From Notolepis coatsorum (Eukaryota; Chordata; Actinopteri; Aulopiformes; Paralepididae), in assembly GCA_963971535.1 (NCBI GenBank), contig OZ020598.1, forward strand, positions 86,390,122-86,454,121: a DNA stretch of 64,000 nt, written 5' to 3'. A program made the position numbers and the translations under genes. Shown in pieces: positions 23,037 to 35,906 of this stretch. Positions within the stretch are counted from its first letter, which is position 1. Each line of letters starts with the position of its first letter. The notes under the pieces are model-generated. The model did not search any database and was not told where the DNA came from. It saw nothing but the letters and a program-made list of their open reading frames with translations.

Positions 23037-23672
23037 TTAAAGAAGACGTGTCTGTTAAGTTTGAGTTGCACTATGAAAGGTGCTATATAAATGAAGATTA
23101 TTATTATTATTATTATTATTAATAAACCAGCTAACATTAGCTAGCAATCTTTCTTTACCACAATATCATTTTATGTTCTTTACCTGTAACGTTATTTCAC
23201 ACTCCCGTTTTTTTCATCAGTCTCTTGTTGTGAAACTGAACTATGATTTAAAATTATTCTAATCTAGTTGACGTGGTCATGATTTAAGAATGGTTGTTGT
23301 TGTTTTTGTTGTTGTTGCTACTGCTGCTGGGGATGTGAACGGAGGGGCTTTGTCTCGCTTCGCCTGTTTCTGACAAATTTGTCAAATTGGTTACTAATGT
23401 GAAAGATCGGATCGGGAAAGATCGGTATCGACAGATACTCAAAATCACATGATAGGGATCGGATCGGGAGCAAAAAAACGCGATCATCCCTAATGTGGTT
23501 TGGTCTTAAGTCAACCAAGATTCTGTTAGTCGACTATTCAAATGTCATGCTTTTCCCCCATACTGAATCAGTTATTTTCTTAAAACCTGTGGTACATGTT
23601 TGTTAAAGGGGAACTATTTTGCTATTTCTTTCACTATTTGGGCAATTTTACACAATTCCTGTGAGTCTATGG

Positions 23673-24628
23673 TAGGCTTGGGCGGTATGACTGTATTACG
23701 GTATACCAGGGTATTTAAAAATCCCGTCGGTATGATTTTCAATACCGTGACGTCACAGACTGTGCGCCAAATCACAGATGCAACACGGAGTTCTATAACA
23801 GGGACGGCGTTTCTTGTAGTGCACAGCACGCGCCTGCAGAGGGCAGGGCAGTCTGTCTTTCCCTCTCTCAGTCAGAGCTCAGCAGAGCCACGCGCGTGTT
23901 CCCGCCGGTCGCCCATCTCGCGTGTGTGTTAACCTGCACGACAAATAAATACTTATTCTTCTATAGAATGCGGTTATGGACCGATGGCAGTCCATTTATT
24001 AAGGTCGAATGGATGGACCATGGGTCCACTTCCAGACATTGGATGATTGAGGAATCGGGAAACGGAGCGTTTTTCTAACGTTTTGAAATGGATGTGGACT
24101 CTGGGACACGTTGTTTGGGTACCGGTAAGTAAGTTATGTTATGGTTAAGCGATTGGAAGATGAACGTACGAGATATGAATGCTGGGAGTATATGTTTGGT
24201 AAACCATTTCAGTTCGACTGTGTGTGTGCATATTGGCTTGGTGATTCACTACAGGGGTTTAATGGCTTAAGCTGGGTTTTGATTATCACTTAATCAATGC
24301 AGAATAAATTGTATGCGTCTGTATGTGTAGTTGTGTACTACTGTCGTGAGTTTGTGACTCACATTGCTCTAATTTCAGCCTCCGTTATACGTTATTTGAC
24401 TCGTGTCGTGTCTCGAATGTGTGCGCGCTGATTTGTTTACTTTGGCAACATGGGCCGCTAAGGAATTTAGGTACGAGGTTGAAGAAAGTGCACTTTTAGG
24501 TTGAAAGAACGGCCCTAATGTCAAGTTCAACGTGTTTCAACCCCCCCCCCCGCTGCTGAAAATGAAAATCATAGGTATTATGTCAGCAAGGTATGACGGT
24601 ATGAAAAAAATTATACCGCCCAAGCCTA
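23673..24628. mobile_element. hAT-type element, 956 bp
   Basis: The 16-bp terminal inverted repeat TAGGCTTGGGCGGTAT is perfect. The 8-bp TSD GTCTATGG is perfect at 23665-23672 and 24629-24636. It contains a poly-C tract near 24540 and no transposase. It sits at the 5' edge of a Rex1-like LINE. Confidence 0.93.
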
Positions 24629-25278
24629 GTCTATGGACCCCCTGCAATTTGCATACCGCCCTAACAGGTCCACGGAGGACGCCATAGCCCATGTGCTGCA
24701 CACAGCAGCATCACACCTGGACAAGAGGCAGGGGAACTATGTGAGAATGCTGTTCATCGACTACAGCTCAGCATTCAATACCATAGTCCCCTCCAAACTC
24801 ATAGCCTAGCTCAGGGACCTGGGCTTGAACTATGACCTCTGCCAGTGGGTCTTGGACTTCCTGACGGGCAGACCCCAGGTGGTAAGAGCAGGCAACTGCA
24901 CCTCCTTATCCATCACGCTCAACATAGGGGCCCCCCAGGGCTGTGTTCTGAGCCCCCTCCTCTACTCCCTGTACACACATGACTGCGTGGCACAGCGGAA
25001 CAACAACACAATCATCAAATTTGCTGATGACACAGTAGTGGTGGGCCTGATCTCTGCCAACGACGAGAGGGCCTACCTGGAAGAGGTAGAGAATCTGTCA
25101 CAGTGGTGTCAGGAGAACTGCCTCTCCCTGAACGTCAGCGAAACAAAAGAGATGATTGTGGACTTCAGGAGGTCAAGGACTACAGGCCCCTCAGCATCGA
25201 CGGGGCACCGGTTGAGAGAGTGAACAGTTTCAAGTACCTCGGAGCCCACATATCCGAGGACTTGACATGGACCACAGA

Positions 25279-26387
25279 TAGGCCTGCCACGATAACACAT
25301 TTTGCTGGGCGATTAATTGCCCCCGAAAATATCGCGATAAGCGATATTATTGCGACCGGTTAGAGAATATTTTTTTGAGAAATTTATTTCCCAAAACTTT
25401 TATTTTGAAGCCCACCGCTCCGTCTTTTCCGGTGTTTAGACTTTTATTTTGAAGCCCACCGACCGGACCGGAAGTACTGTTGTTATTATCCTAGCGGCAC
25501 CGCCACCTATGAGCGGCCAACTTGTCTCGTCCGGTTGTGTTTTTGAGCTAATGATAAAACAAATATTGAGATTGTTGGTGAACAACTAACTTTAGGTTAG
25601 TTTTAACGTTAGCTACTAACGTTAGATGCAGCTACTACAGGCAATCAACGATGAGGAGGAAGCGTCAAAGCAGTATATAATAGAATAGCTGTGGCGCGTA
25701 GGCACTGCAGCACGACTCGAAACTACCTACTACGTTATAATAAATTAATTCATGTTTAACTTGTCCCCGTGTCCAGTCCTTTGACTAGCCCCACCCGTTC
25801 ATTGTAAACAATGATGCATGTAATTGTATTAACGTTATTCTGTGTTGTAGCTATGCTATACGTTGTATTTCGTTTGTTAGCTAATGTTGTTAGCTTTGAA
25901 TGAGAATCAACACTCGATCTTTCATCTTTATTTAGCAGTCCAGTTTCTCCGGGCAGTAGCGAGTAACTACTTGGGTCTAAAAATAGCTAACGTTACACTA
26001 TAAATAACGCTACTTGGTTAAAAGGAGCAACACCATTGAGAAATGTAGTTAAGCTATATGTGGCGTTGCTACTGCCCCACGGAGCGTCATCTATATGAAT
26101 TGAAAATGGGGGACCCTGATGGAAACAAGACAAACGTCTTTCTCAGGTCTGTATCCCCTTAACAATTGTATGTATTGAGCCGTACTGTATTGTACCCATT
26201 CTGCAATCTGTTAAATAAAGTTTTCATTCATTCATTCATGCTGTGCTCTGTAGTAAGGCCAGCGGCCCCCCACACGGACAGTGACTGACAAGGCGCAAAT
26301 AGCAATTAATCGCGCCCGTCAAAATCATTGCATTACTTTTAATTATCGCGGCAATTAATCGATTTATTGCTTATCGCGGCAGGCCTA
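25279..26387. mobile_element. hAT-type element, 1109 bp
   Basis: The terminal inverted repeat TAGGCCTGCCACGATAA matches its partner with one mismatch in 17. The 8-bp TSD ACCACAGA is perfect at 25271-25278 and 26388-26395. Near 26096-26238 it carries a copy of the 140-bp dispersed tail repeat. No transposase seen. Confidence 0.93.
26096..26238 (+). repeat. Dispersed 140-bp tail repeat, copy 1
   Basis: Starts GAAAATGGGGGACCCTGATG, contains ACAATTGTATGTATTGAGCC, an AATAAA signal and an (ATTC)n tail. This looks like a LINE 3' end or short SINE. Related copies lie at 28596, 28856, 29331 (minus) and 47455. Confidence 0.85.
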
Positions 26388-27335
26388 ACCACAGACATTG
26401 ACAGTGTTGTGAAGAAGGCACAACAACGCCTCTACTTCCTCAGGCGCCTAAGGAAGTTCCAAGTCAGTCAGAAGATCCTTAAGAACTTCTACTCATGTAC
26501 AATAGAGAGCATCCTGACTGGCAACATCACCTCCTGGTTTGGGAATAGCACTGCACAAGACCGTAGCAGACTACAAAGAGTGACACGTTCAGCCGAACGC
26601 ACAATTGGAGGGGGGCTTCCCACCCTCCATAACATTTACAACAAGAGGTGCAGGGGTAAGGCTAAGAGAATCATCAAGGACTCCAGCCACCCGAACAACT
26701 GCCTCTTTGAACGGCTGCGGTCAGGCAAGCGATACCGGAGTCTTAAGGCGAGCACAGAAAGACTCAGAAGAAGCTTCTATCCCCAGGCCATCAGGCTGCT
26801 CAACGAACAATAAACACTATGCAACAACCATCAAATGCACACAGCACACACACCCACACGCACACACTCACTTTAAACAAACAACACACTGCAGCACCCA
26901 CTCTCCACACTTTAGATCACCTAAACACACTTTATATTTATTGGTAAAGGATTTGCACTACAACTCGTACACCTTACTGTAAATTGTACCTAAATTGTAC
27001 CTCATCCCATTTCTGCTTCGCACTATATAGTATTGTATATTAGTACATTGCATAGTATATTGTATGGTAACTCAGTTACTTCTATTCTGCATCGAACATT
27101 GTACATATGTCTATACTGAACACTGTGACCTCTATTTTTACTTCTATTTTACATGCTATACTATTTTATTTCATACTTATCTTGTCTAGCACAGTCTCTG
27201 GAGCGTAACAGTAAGAAGCATTTTGTATAAAAGTATTCTGTACTTCTGTATGACAACTATTAAAGAAACTTGAAACATCTGTAAGTATTTTTTCAATAAA
27301 ATTCATTGCTTTGTATTTCCAATCAAGTACTGTAG

Positions 27336-27400
27336 AGCAGTGGTTCCCAAAGTGGGGGTTGCGAGCTGCTGCGGGGGGGTCGCCAGATGATTCCCAAAAA
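27336..27400. repeat. hAT (Charlie-like) end fragment
   Basis: CAGTGGTTCCCAAAGTGGGG is a typical hAT-Charlie terminus. No matching opposite end was found nearby. From 27490 to 28210 I see no gene, only a short (CT)n/(CA)n near 27570-27610. Confidence 0.5.
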
Positions 27401-28213
27401 AATTTAAAGATGTCCACATTTTTTTTTAAGATTTTATTTTTATTTGTATGCAGTCTGGCCACTGAACTTAGAAGCAGGCCTGGCCAGTGTTTCTAGTTGC
27501 AGCGGCGCAATAGTTAGATAACCTATGTGGGGAACAACCAGGAGATCACTGCGACTCACACAAGTTGGAGAACTATCTCTCTCTCTCTCTCTTGCTCACA
27601 CACACACAAAAAACAAAAAATCCATCAAAATCAGTGTTGTTGCTAATCATTGACACATGCTAGCCTGTAAGCGTGAATACTTTGGGCAACCAACATGTCC
27701 TTCCGCGTTTCTCTGATTGGCCAGCGTTGGCCAGCGCTCTCCTTCGTGAATACCAGCGCTCTACGCTCGTTTACCCCCTCATGAGGCTCCCCCCAGACCT
27801 GTGCTTGTTGCCGCGCATGCGCATGAGGCTCCCCCAGGTTAATACACGCTTGACGGCACTCACACACCAAGCGAGGCTAATCGCGGAAATGTAATGTTAT
27901 GTTCGAATCCGTAGAATACATATTTATCAAAACATATTTATCAAAACAACTACCAGATTCACTCATAACGTTATTTCGCCAACACAGCCCAGCTGTCAGA
28001 AACTTTGTAACATTATATAACATAACATTATATAATGTTATTTCGCGTTTTATTCATAACGTTATTTCGCGTGACAACACAGCCCAACTGTCAGAAACTG
28101 TACATTGAACCTCATCTCATGCACCGGTTTGAATCAAAGCCCTATCGAACGTACTCAAGCTCTACTGTCTTTAACTATAAATGTTTACACTCCCCACTTA
28201 CTGTACCATATTC

Positions 28214-28344
28214 GTTCAAGAGTGGATATATGTTGCAGAACATGCCTGTTAATTACCTTTTAAATATCTGTTATGTGGTTAGGGTATGTATGTTTTTTAA
28301 ATAAATGCCCAGTCTTGTAAATAATAATAACAATAATTGCGTTG
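28214..28344. repeat. 131-bp direct repeat, first copy
   Basis: Starts GTTCAAGAGTGGATATATGT and ends ATAATTGCGTTG. It is repeated, apparently without change, at 28440-28570, an offset of 226 bases. Confidence 0.92.
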
Positions 28345-28439
28345 TGAAACCTGTGGTGCTCAAGTGCAACATCCCATGGGACACGTGAGCCTTCAGAGCT
28401 GCTCTTATTTGTAAATAGAAGAAAAAGGAGTTTTTCATT

Positions 28440-28570
28440 GTTCAAGAGTGGATATATGTTGCAGAACATGCCTGTTAATTACCTTTTAAATATCTGTTAT
28501 GTGGTTAGGGTATGTATGTTTTTTAAATAAATGCCCAGTCTTGTAAATAATAATAACAATAATTGCGTTG
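28440..28570. repeat. 131-bp direct repeat, second copy
   Basis: Same sequence as 28214-28344; the repeated copies of a minus-strand peptide in both are artefacts of the duplication. Confidence 0.92.
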
Positions 28571-28595
28571 GGAGTGGAATACACGGGTACACTAT

Positions 28596-28722
28596 TAATT
28601 GAAAATGGGGGACCCTGATGCAAACAAGAAGACAAACGTCTTTCTCTGGTCTGCATCCCCTTAACAATTGTATGTATTGTACCCATTCTGCAATCTGTTA
28701 AATAAAGTTCTCATTCATTCAG
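28596..28722 (+). repeat. Dispersed 140-bp tail repeat, copy 2
   Basis: Same text as copy 1 but lacking the GAGCCGTACTG segment, ending in (ATTC)n after AATAAA. Confidence 0.85.
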
Positions 28723-28855
28723 GTCAGGCAGCCCTACCAATCACAGTGAAGAGGCCAAGGAGAGAAACATTTAATACAAGCTGAAGCTATTAATAGCATG
28801 TTCTCCAGTAACACGACCACGTGTACCTATCTGTATGTCATGTGTGTCATATGAT

Positions 28856-28998
28856 GAATTGAAAATGGGGGACCCTGATGGAAACAAGACGAAAGTCTTT
28901 CTCAGGTCTGCATCCTCTTAACAATTGTGTGTATTGAGCTGTACTGTACTGTACCCATTCTGCAATCTGTTAATAAACTTTTCAATCAATCAATCAAC
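28856..28998 (+). repeat. Dispersed 140-bp tail repeat, copy 3
   Basis: Same unit, with an (AATC)n tail instead of (ATTC)n. Confidence 0.85.
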
Positions 28999-29330
28999 GT
29001 TATAGACCTATGGTAAACATGCTTACAGTCTTCTCTGGAGTCAGTCAAGAAGATAGATAGCAATTTCCTCTCTGTGCGTTCAGTAGAACGCTATCCGGTT
29101 ACAAGCTAGACAGGGTATAGGTGTTTTGGGCCAACAGCTACGATAGTTGATCAATTAATTTGCGCATGTTCCTTTAATAGCCACCAGTTCTTTTGGCTGC
29201 TAATAATTCATACAACAGCCAGGCATCAAATTCTGCTCAAGTTGTTAATAATAGGAGTACTTCTCTCTTGAAATAGGGTCCTGACAACATGTTCAACGTG
29301 CAAAAAGTAAAGCAGCAAAAAGCCATAAGT

Positions 29331-29468
29331 GTATGAATGAATGAATGAAAACTGTATTAACAGATTGCAGAATGGGTATACAGTACGGCTCAATACACAC
29401 AATTGTTAACTTAAGGGGATGCAGACCAGAGAAAGACGTTTGTCTTGTTTACATCAGGGTCCCCCACA
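29331..29468 (-). repeat. Dispersed 140-bp tail repeat, copy 4 (minus strand)
   Basis: (ATGA)n start and CATCAGGGTCCCCCAC end; the reverse complement of the unit seen in copy 1. From 29470 to 30165 no gene is seen. Confidence 0.85.
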
Positions 29469-30170
29469 TGTACAATCATTACATTATGACATAATCTGAC
29501 TATAATTACAATACATAAAACATTCAATCAGCAACGATCAGACCCCAAATGTGGTACTTTGCTGTCAGTGCGATTACCTTCAGCGGACCGTATGAATGGG
29601 GACCATTGTAAACAAGTTGCCAACGTGGATACTTGTTGCCAACGTGGATACGTGTTGCATGCCTCGCCTACTACATACCGATAGGCTCCTAAATCCTAAC
29701 TATCAAATATGGACCGATTAAATCAACTCGGATACATTGTTTCGTGGTGTTGAAAAGGGACTCACCTGAGCTCCCGCGGATTATTAAACTACTTCGTTTC
29801 TTGGAGCGAGAGCAAAGTGTTGGGATATTTTGTTTCATTCCGTCTCGGATTAATTTCAAAGCCGCTCACCTCCTGGGTCGTGCGTGATGACGCCGGCTGC
29901 GTCGTGCGTGGTGACGCAGAAGACGACGCCCCCAACCCCCCCCCCAGTCACGTGAGATGAGATGAGCTGACTCCCTCTCTCACACAGGCTAGAAGAGTGA
30001 TTGATAGACTGTGTTACTTGAGCTTTTAAAGTGTATTATGCTAGCTTTCAGAACTTCTGTTATTTCACGTTGTTTCCTGTGTCATATTTCTCGGCGAAGG
30101 GAGGCCCCAGGGTGTTTCTTTTGGTCTATTTTTGCTAAAACCAGATGATTATCAGGTCCATCACTACTAT

Positions 30171-30419
<249 letters not shown>

Positions 30420-30825
30420 AGCTAGTATTAGTTGTTAACAGTCCTAAGCCTGTCTCTGGGCTCATTGGTAGGCTATGGAAAGCCTAGATGAAGAACCTAT
30501 TCAGACCTTTACTCACATCAGAGGGATATATTCACTGGAATGACTTAACATGCACGATTTGAGCCCTTTGCTCTTTTTAGGGACCATATATAGGACATTG
30601 ACAAATATTTGTCCTTCCGTCCATGTTTTAGACTAGAGGGCCATTGTTTCTCAACTGGTGGGCTGGGATCCAAAATGGGTCACAGAATGCTCACCAGAGA
30701 ACACCTTAGATCGGCTAAATATTATAATTGTTGTGTTATTTGATGAGGCTATACTACAACAACTTTCCAGCCAATGTAAAAAGGTGGGTTCCTCCCCAAA
30801 ACCCTTTGTGTCACACAGCTGTTGT

Positions 30826-31866
30826 TGTAACAGTGAAGTTGTGTCACACAGCTGTTGTACAGTGAAGTTGTGTCACAGCTGTTGTACAGTGAAGTTGTGT
30901 CACAGCTGTTGTACAGTGAAGTTGTGTCACAGCTGTTGTACAGTGAAGTTGTGTCACAGCTGTTGTACAGTGAAGTTGTGTCACAGCTGTTGTACAGTGA
31001 AGTTGTGTCACAGCTGTTGTACAGTGAAGTTGTGTCACAGCTGTTGTACAGTGAAGTTGTGTCACACAGCTGTTGTACAGTGAAGTTGTGTCACACACAG
31101 CTGTTGTACAGTGAAGTTATGTCACACAGCTGTTGTACAGTGAAGTTGTGTCACACAGCTGTTGTACAGTGAAGTTGTGTCACACAGCTGTTGTACAGTG
31201 AAGTTGTGTCACACAGCTGTTGTACAGTGAAGTTGTGTCACAGCTGTTGTACAGTGAAGTTGTGTCACACAGCTGTTGTACAGTGAAGTTGTGTCACACA
31301 GCTGTTGTACAGTGAAGTTGTGTCACACAGCTGTTGTACAGTGAAGTTATGTCACAGCTGTTGTACAGTGAAGTTGTGTCACAGCTGTTGTACAGTGAAG
31401 TTGTGTCACAGCTGTTGTACAGTGAAGTTGTGTCACACAGCTGTTGTACAGTGAAGTTGTGTCACACACAGCTGTTGTACAGTGAAGTTATGTCACACAG
31501 CTGTTGTACAGTGAAGTTGTGTCACACAGCTGTTGTACAGTGAAGTTGTGTCACAGCTGTTGTACAGTGAAGTTGTGTCACACAGCTGTTGTACAGTGAA
31601 GTTGTGTCACACACAGCTGTTGTACAGTGAAGTTATGTCACACAGCTGTTGTACAGTGAAGTTGTGTCACACAGCTGTTGTACAGTGAAGTTATGTCACA
31701 CAGCTGTTGTACAGTGAAGTTGTGTCACACAGCTGTTGTACAGTGAAGTTGTGTCACAGCTGTTGTACAGTGAAGTTGTGTCACACAGCTGTTGTACAGT
31801 GAAGTTGTGTCACACACAGCTGTTGTACAGTGAAGTTATGTCACACAGCTGTTGTACAGTGAAGTC
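30826..31866. repeat. 26/28/30-bp minisatellite, about 37 copies
   Basis: The unit is CAGCTGTTGTACAGTGAAGT followed by TGTGTCACA, with one, two or three CA steps giving lengths of 26, 28 or 30. Some copies have TATGTCACA. Blocks of the same order recur near 31090, 31465, 31610 and 31815, showing a higher-order repeat. Confidence 0.97.
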
Positions 31867-31975
31867 TGCGATTTTTATTTGTATCAGACAATATTAGCCT
31901 ATATTTATGACATCAGTGTTCCTTTTCCATTTTCAGATTTGTATCCAATGCTGGAGTATTTACTGTGAGTTCTAA

Positions 31976-32570
<595 letters not shown>

Positions 32571-32876
32571 TATCTTCATTTCAGACATGCTGAGAGGATC
32601 GCTCCACTACTACAGCATATACCTGGCTTGGTTGACCCATGGGGAGAGAGCGAGGGAACTCCAGGCTCCATATCGATTCCATAGGAAGCATCGGGAGGCA
32701 TCGTAATCCCAGCGTTGTAATTGGATGCAGGTTTATGTCCACACATGACCATTTAAAACCCACCTGTTAATCCCCATTCTCTTTCTCAGCCACATGCAGA
32801 GTCGGGGGCCCAGGACAGAGGGATTATACTTTTCTTCCAGGAGATACAACGACTTTATAAGGTCTGTTACATGTTG

Positions 32877-33096
<220 letters not shown>

Positions 33097-33443
33097 GCTT
33101 GTTTTTACTGCAGTGGTTCTCAACCCTTTCAACGTGGAAAGGCTTAGATGAGAAGAAAGAAAATCCGAAGACACACACCTAATTATTGCTTTGCTGAGTG
33201 GATGTTTAAACGGGAGCTAATTTGATTACGCAACAATAGACAATAGAATTGGATTCCAGTGAAGATGATGTTAGATAGTTTGTGTTTTTGGACATAGATT
33301 TTCTCTGCATTAATAGGCAAAATCTCAAGATTCACCCCTGGGGAACGACACAATGTTTCTCTCCTGACTGGTTAACTTGGTTTGTTTTCTGATTCTGTTC
33401 TGGTTCTGCACTCAAAGGAACATGCGGACATTATGGTGAAAGT

Positions 33444-33667
33444 CGCTTACCGTCTTTTCCAGAGTCGGACAAGAGGATAGATAGCCTACCAATGTCCTCT
33501 GTGTGCGTTCAGTAGAAAGCTATCCGGCTGCAAGCTAGCCTAGCTTAGCACAAATGAATGGAAGCGGATATGGACCAGTTAGCCTAGCTGATTTTTCTCC
33601 TCCTGAGTTTTAAGCGAGGCTTCTTGGTATCTATCTTCTTGTCTGACTCTGGAGAAGACGGTAAAGC
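33444..33667. repeat. Foldback repeat with about 39-bp arms
   Basis: The arm 33444-33482 (GCTTACCGTCTTTTCCAGAG...) pairs in inverted orientation with 33628-33667 with a few mismatches, leaving a spacer of about 145 bases. A single related arm occurs near 29025-29060. It could be a small MITE; I see no TSD. Confidence 0.7.
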
Positions 33668-34289
33668 GCATATCCCATAATGTTGCCGTGTTCCAACACA
33701 TTCCCGGCCAATCACGTATATATACGTGATTGGGAGCCAGCGCTTGACGGCCAATCACGTATATATACGTTTTTAACTCGTTATTTATTTTATTCGCTAT
33801 TGCCGTTTATAATTCATCGAGGCACCTTGTGCATGCTGTTCTGAGTGTGTCTGAGATTGCAGACGGTCAATACCGCCCCCTAACGCATTGTGGCCGCTAT
33901 TGCACTCCATTAGAAACCATGTATTTCTTTTCTGGGCCGAGCTGAGCCGTGTGGGCGGGGTTTAAATACTCCGGCGGGGTAACCTATGTTACAACGATAT
34001 CACAACTAGGCTGCCCCCCCCCCCCCCCTCCTTCATATGCAATGCTGGAGAACGTGGCACGGACCTCCGCGACCAGTACTTCAAATGGCGATCAGATAAT
34101 TGGATTCTTTTTTTTGTATTACATCAGAGACAAGGTAAGAACACTACATATCAAATCTTGCGTTGATCTGATATTTCTTTCTCCCGCGATTGAAGCTGTG
34201 TGTGTGTGTGTGTGTGCCGTTGGTGGCAGGGGGGGGGGGGGGGGGGGGGGGGCGCCGGTCTAAACCACATTTCATTCTTGCATGAGGAG

Positions 34290-35906
34290 ACATCATAACC
34301 ATCCTTTGTTCCATATCAAAGGTAATTGAGAGGCTGGTATATGAGCAGATAGACAACTACCTGACTGAACATAGACTATTGTACCAGTTCCAATCAGGTT
34401 TCAGAAAATCACACTCCACTGACACCTGTTTACTGTACCTGACAGATTATATAAAACGGGAGATGGACAAGGGGAACTACTGCGGGATGGTAATGTTGGA
34501 CCTGCAAAAGGCGTTTGACACGGTCAACCACTCCATCCTACTAGAAAAATTGAGAGCGATAGGCTTTGATAGCAAGTCAGCCAAATGGGTCAAGTCCTAC
34601 CTGGAGGGAAGAGAACAGGTGGTAGACATCAATGGCACCTTGTCCTCGTCCCTTCCGGTGACATGTGGGGTCCCCCAAGGAAGCATTTTGGGACCTCAAC
34701 TGTTTTTAATATATATTAATGACATGAAATCGGCATGCGATTGCAACCTGTTCCTGTTTGCTGACGACTCGGCACTCCTGGTCTCAGACAGGGATAAGTC
34801 TAAAGTGGAAAGTGTCCTGAGCAGTGCAATGAAAAAGATCTGCTCCTGGCTCAGTGACAATAAATTGTCTCTACATCTGGGAAAAACAGAGGCCATACTC
34901 TTTGGGTCAAACGCCAACCTAAAGAAATCCCAGGGTTTTAAAATTAGAGTAGGTGAAAACATTATTGAGGATAAAGAGGTCACCTACCTGGGCTTTATTT
35001 TAAATAACAAACTTTCTAACGAAAAAATGGCACAAAAAGTTATTACTAAGGTCAATCAAAAAACCAAATTTTTATTTAGAATTTCCTCGTTCATAAATAA
35101 AAACGCTCTGAGGACCCTAGCTGGAGCCCTCATCCAATGTCACTTTGACTATGCTTGCACTTCATGGTACAGCAACATATCAAAACAAATGAAGACAAAG
35201 CTCCAGACCTCCCAAAACAAACTAGTGAGACTCCTGCACAACCTTCACTTTAGGACTCACCTAACGCCAGCCCACTTTAGCAGGCTGGGATGGCTTAGGG
35301 TTGAAGAAAGGGTACACCAGCTTAAAATGCTACTGGTTTTTATATAATAAAGTAGGAGATGTCCACAAACACGCCACAAGAGGAAGCCCCACGGACCTGG
35401 TCCCGCCGAGAGTCAGGACATGCATGGGGAAAGATGCATTTTTTTTACTCGGCTACGGTAATGTGGAATGCCCTGCCAACATTTATAAAACTCCTGAACT
35501 CCCCTCTCGGATTTAAATCCGCCCTAAAAACATGGCTCAGCAGCAACTCAAATTGGTCTTAAAATGTTTTTTTTTATCTCTTTTATCATAACTTGGCTTT
35601 TATTTCTTTTATCATGAGTTGCTTTTAAGGGTTTGCGGATTTTCTTTTAACATTAGTTAACTGTATGAGTTGTCAGGTTAGGTGTTTTTATAATTTTCTT
35701 TTAGAATGTGTCCTGTCAGTGTACATGTCCATTTGTGTTTCTGTGCCTTTTTATGTTCCATGTATGGACCACAATGGAAACAAGCCTTGGCTTTATTGTG
35801 TTTTATCCATTTTTGACCAGCGTTATTGACACTGTTATTGTCTTGTCTTTTAAAATGTTTTTTTGTCATACGATTTGTGTCAAAATAAAGTATTCAATCA
35901 ATCAAT
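34290..35906 (+). mobile_element. 5'-truncated LINE with (AATC)n tail
   Basis: RT coding on the + strand runs to about 35562, then a 3' UTR ends with AATAAAGTATTC and an (AATC)n tail at 35906. The flanks on both sides belong to the piggyBac element 33697-36245. The 5' boundary is approximate. Confidence 0.75.
34379..35562 (+). pseudogene. Non-LTR reverse transcriptase fragment
   Basis: The main frame, 322 residues (34379-35347), begins in RT at FQSGFRKSHSTDTCLLYLT. It includes VMLDLQKAFDTVNHSILL (catalytic Asp), [20 protein letters not shown] and LFLFADDSALLV (FADD box), then a thumb region with SWLSDNKLSLHLGKTEAIL. It ends at 35345, and C-terminal text resumes in other frames to 35562 (NALPTFIKLLNSPLGFKSALKTWL). 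The motifs suit the Jockey/CR1-L2 group; I cannot name the family. Endonuclease and N-terminal RT are missing. Confidence 0.85.

Larger units (their letters stand above)
19600..23118 (+). mobile_element. L2-like LINE, 5'-truncated, with piggyBac insertion
   Basis: Reverse transcriptase coding (19623-20911) is followed by a long 3' UTR and a terminal GTGCTATATAAATGAAG-(ATT)n tail ending near 23118, typical of fish L2 elements. The 3' UTR is cut at 22096-22099 by a 937-bp piggyBac MITE. Removing the MITE and one TTAA rejoins the flanks cleanly. Confidence 0.85.
17683..23492. mobile_element. Old BED-finger hAT element with nested insertions
   Basis: Left end TAGGGATGTCCCGATC and right end CGCGATCATCCCTA share an inverted TAGGGATG core and GATCGGATC-rich subterminal text. 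The flanking 8-mers, ATCAGGTG and ATGTGGTT, agree at five of eight positions, so the pairing is likely but not proven. A BED zinc-finger relic lies at 17963-18107. The element contains a second hAT (18301-19232) and an L2 LINE (from about 19600) that itself holds a piggyBac MITE. Confidence 0.6.
24637..26813 (+). pseudogene. Rex1/CR1-like reverse transcriptase, split by a hAT
   Basis: The first part reads [19 protein letters not shown], then [17 protein letters not shown] (RT motif A), a stop near 24810, then [19 protein letters not shown] (motif B) and [14 protein letters not shown] (FADD box). A frame change near 25195 is followed by [20 protein letters not shown], where the hAT element interrupts. 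After 26388 coding resumes (VVKKAQQRLYFLRRLRKF, FYSCTIESILTGNITSW, SLKASTERLRRSFYPQAIRLL). These are typical of fish Rex1/Babar elements of the CR1 group. Stops, frameshifts and the insertion make it dead. Confidence 0.85.
24630..27277 (+). mobile_element. Rex1/CR1-like LINE, 5'-truncated, interrupted by a hAT
   Basis: RT coding starts at about 24637 and resumes after a hAT insertion (25279-26387). It ends at TAA 26811-26813, followed by an AT-rich 3' UTR finishing near 27277 with ATTAAAGAAACTTG. Family call rests on the motifs described for the coding entry. Confidence 0.8.
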
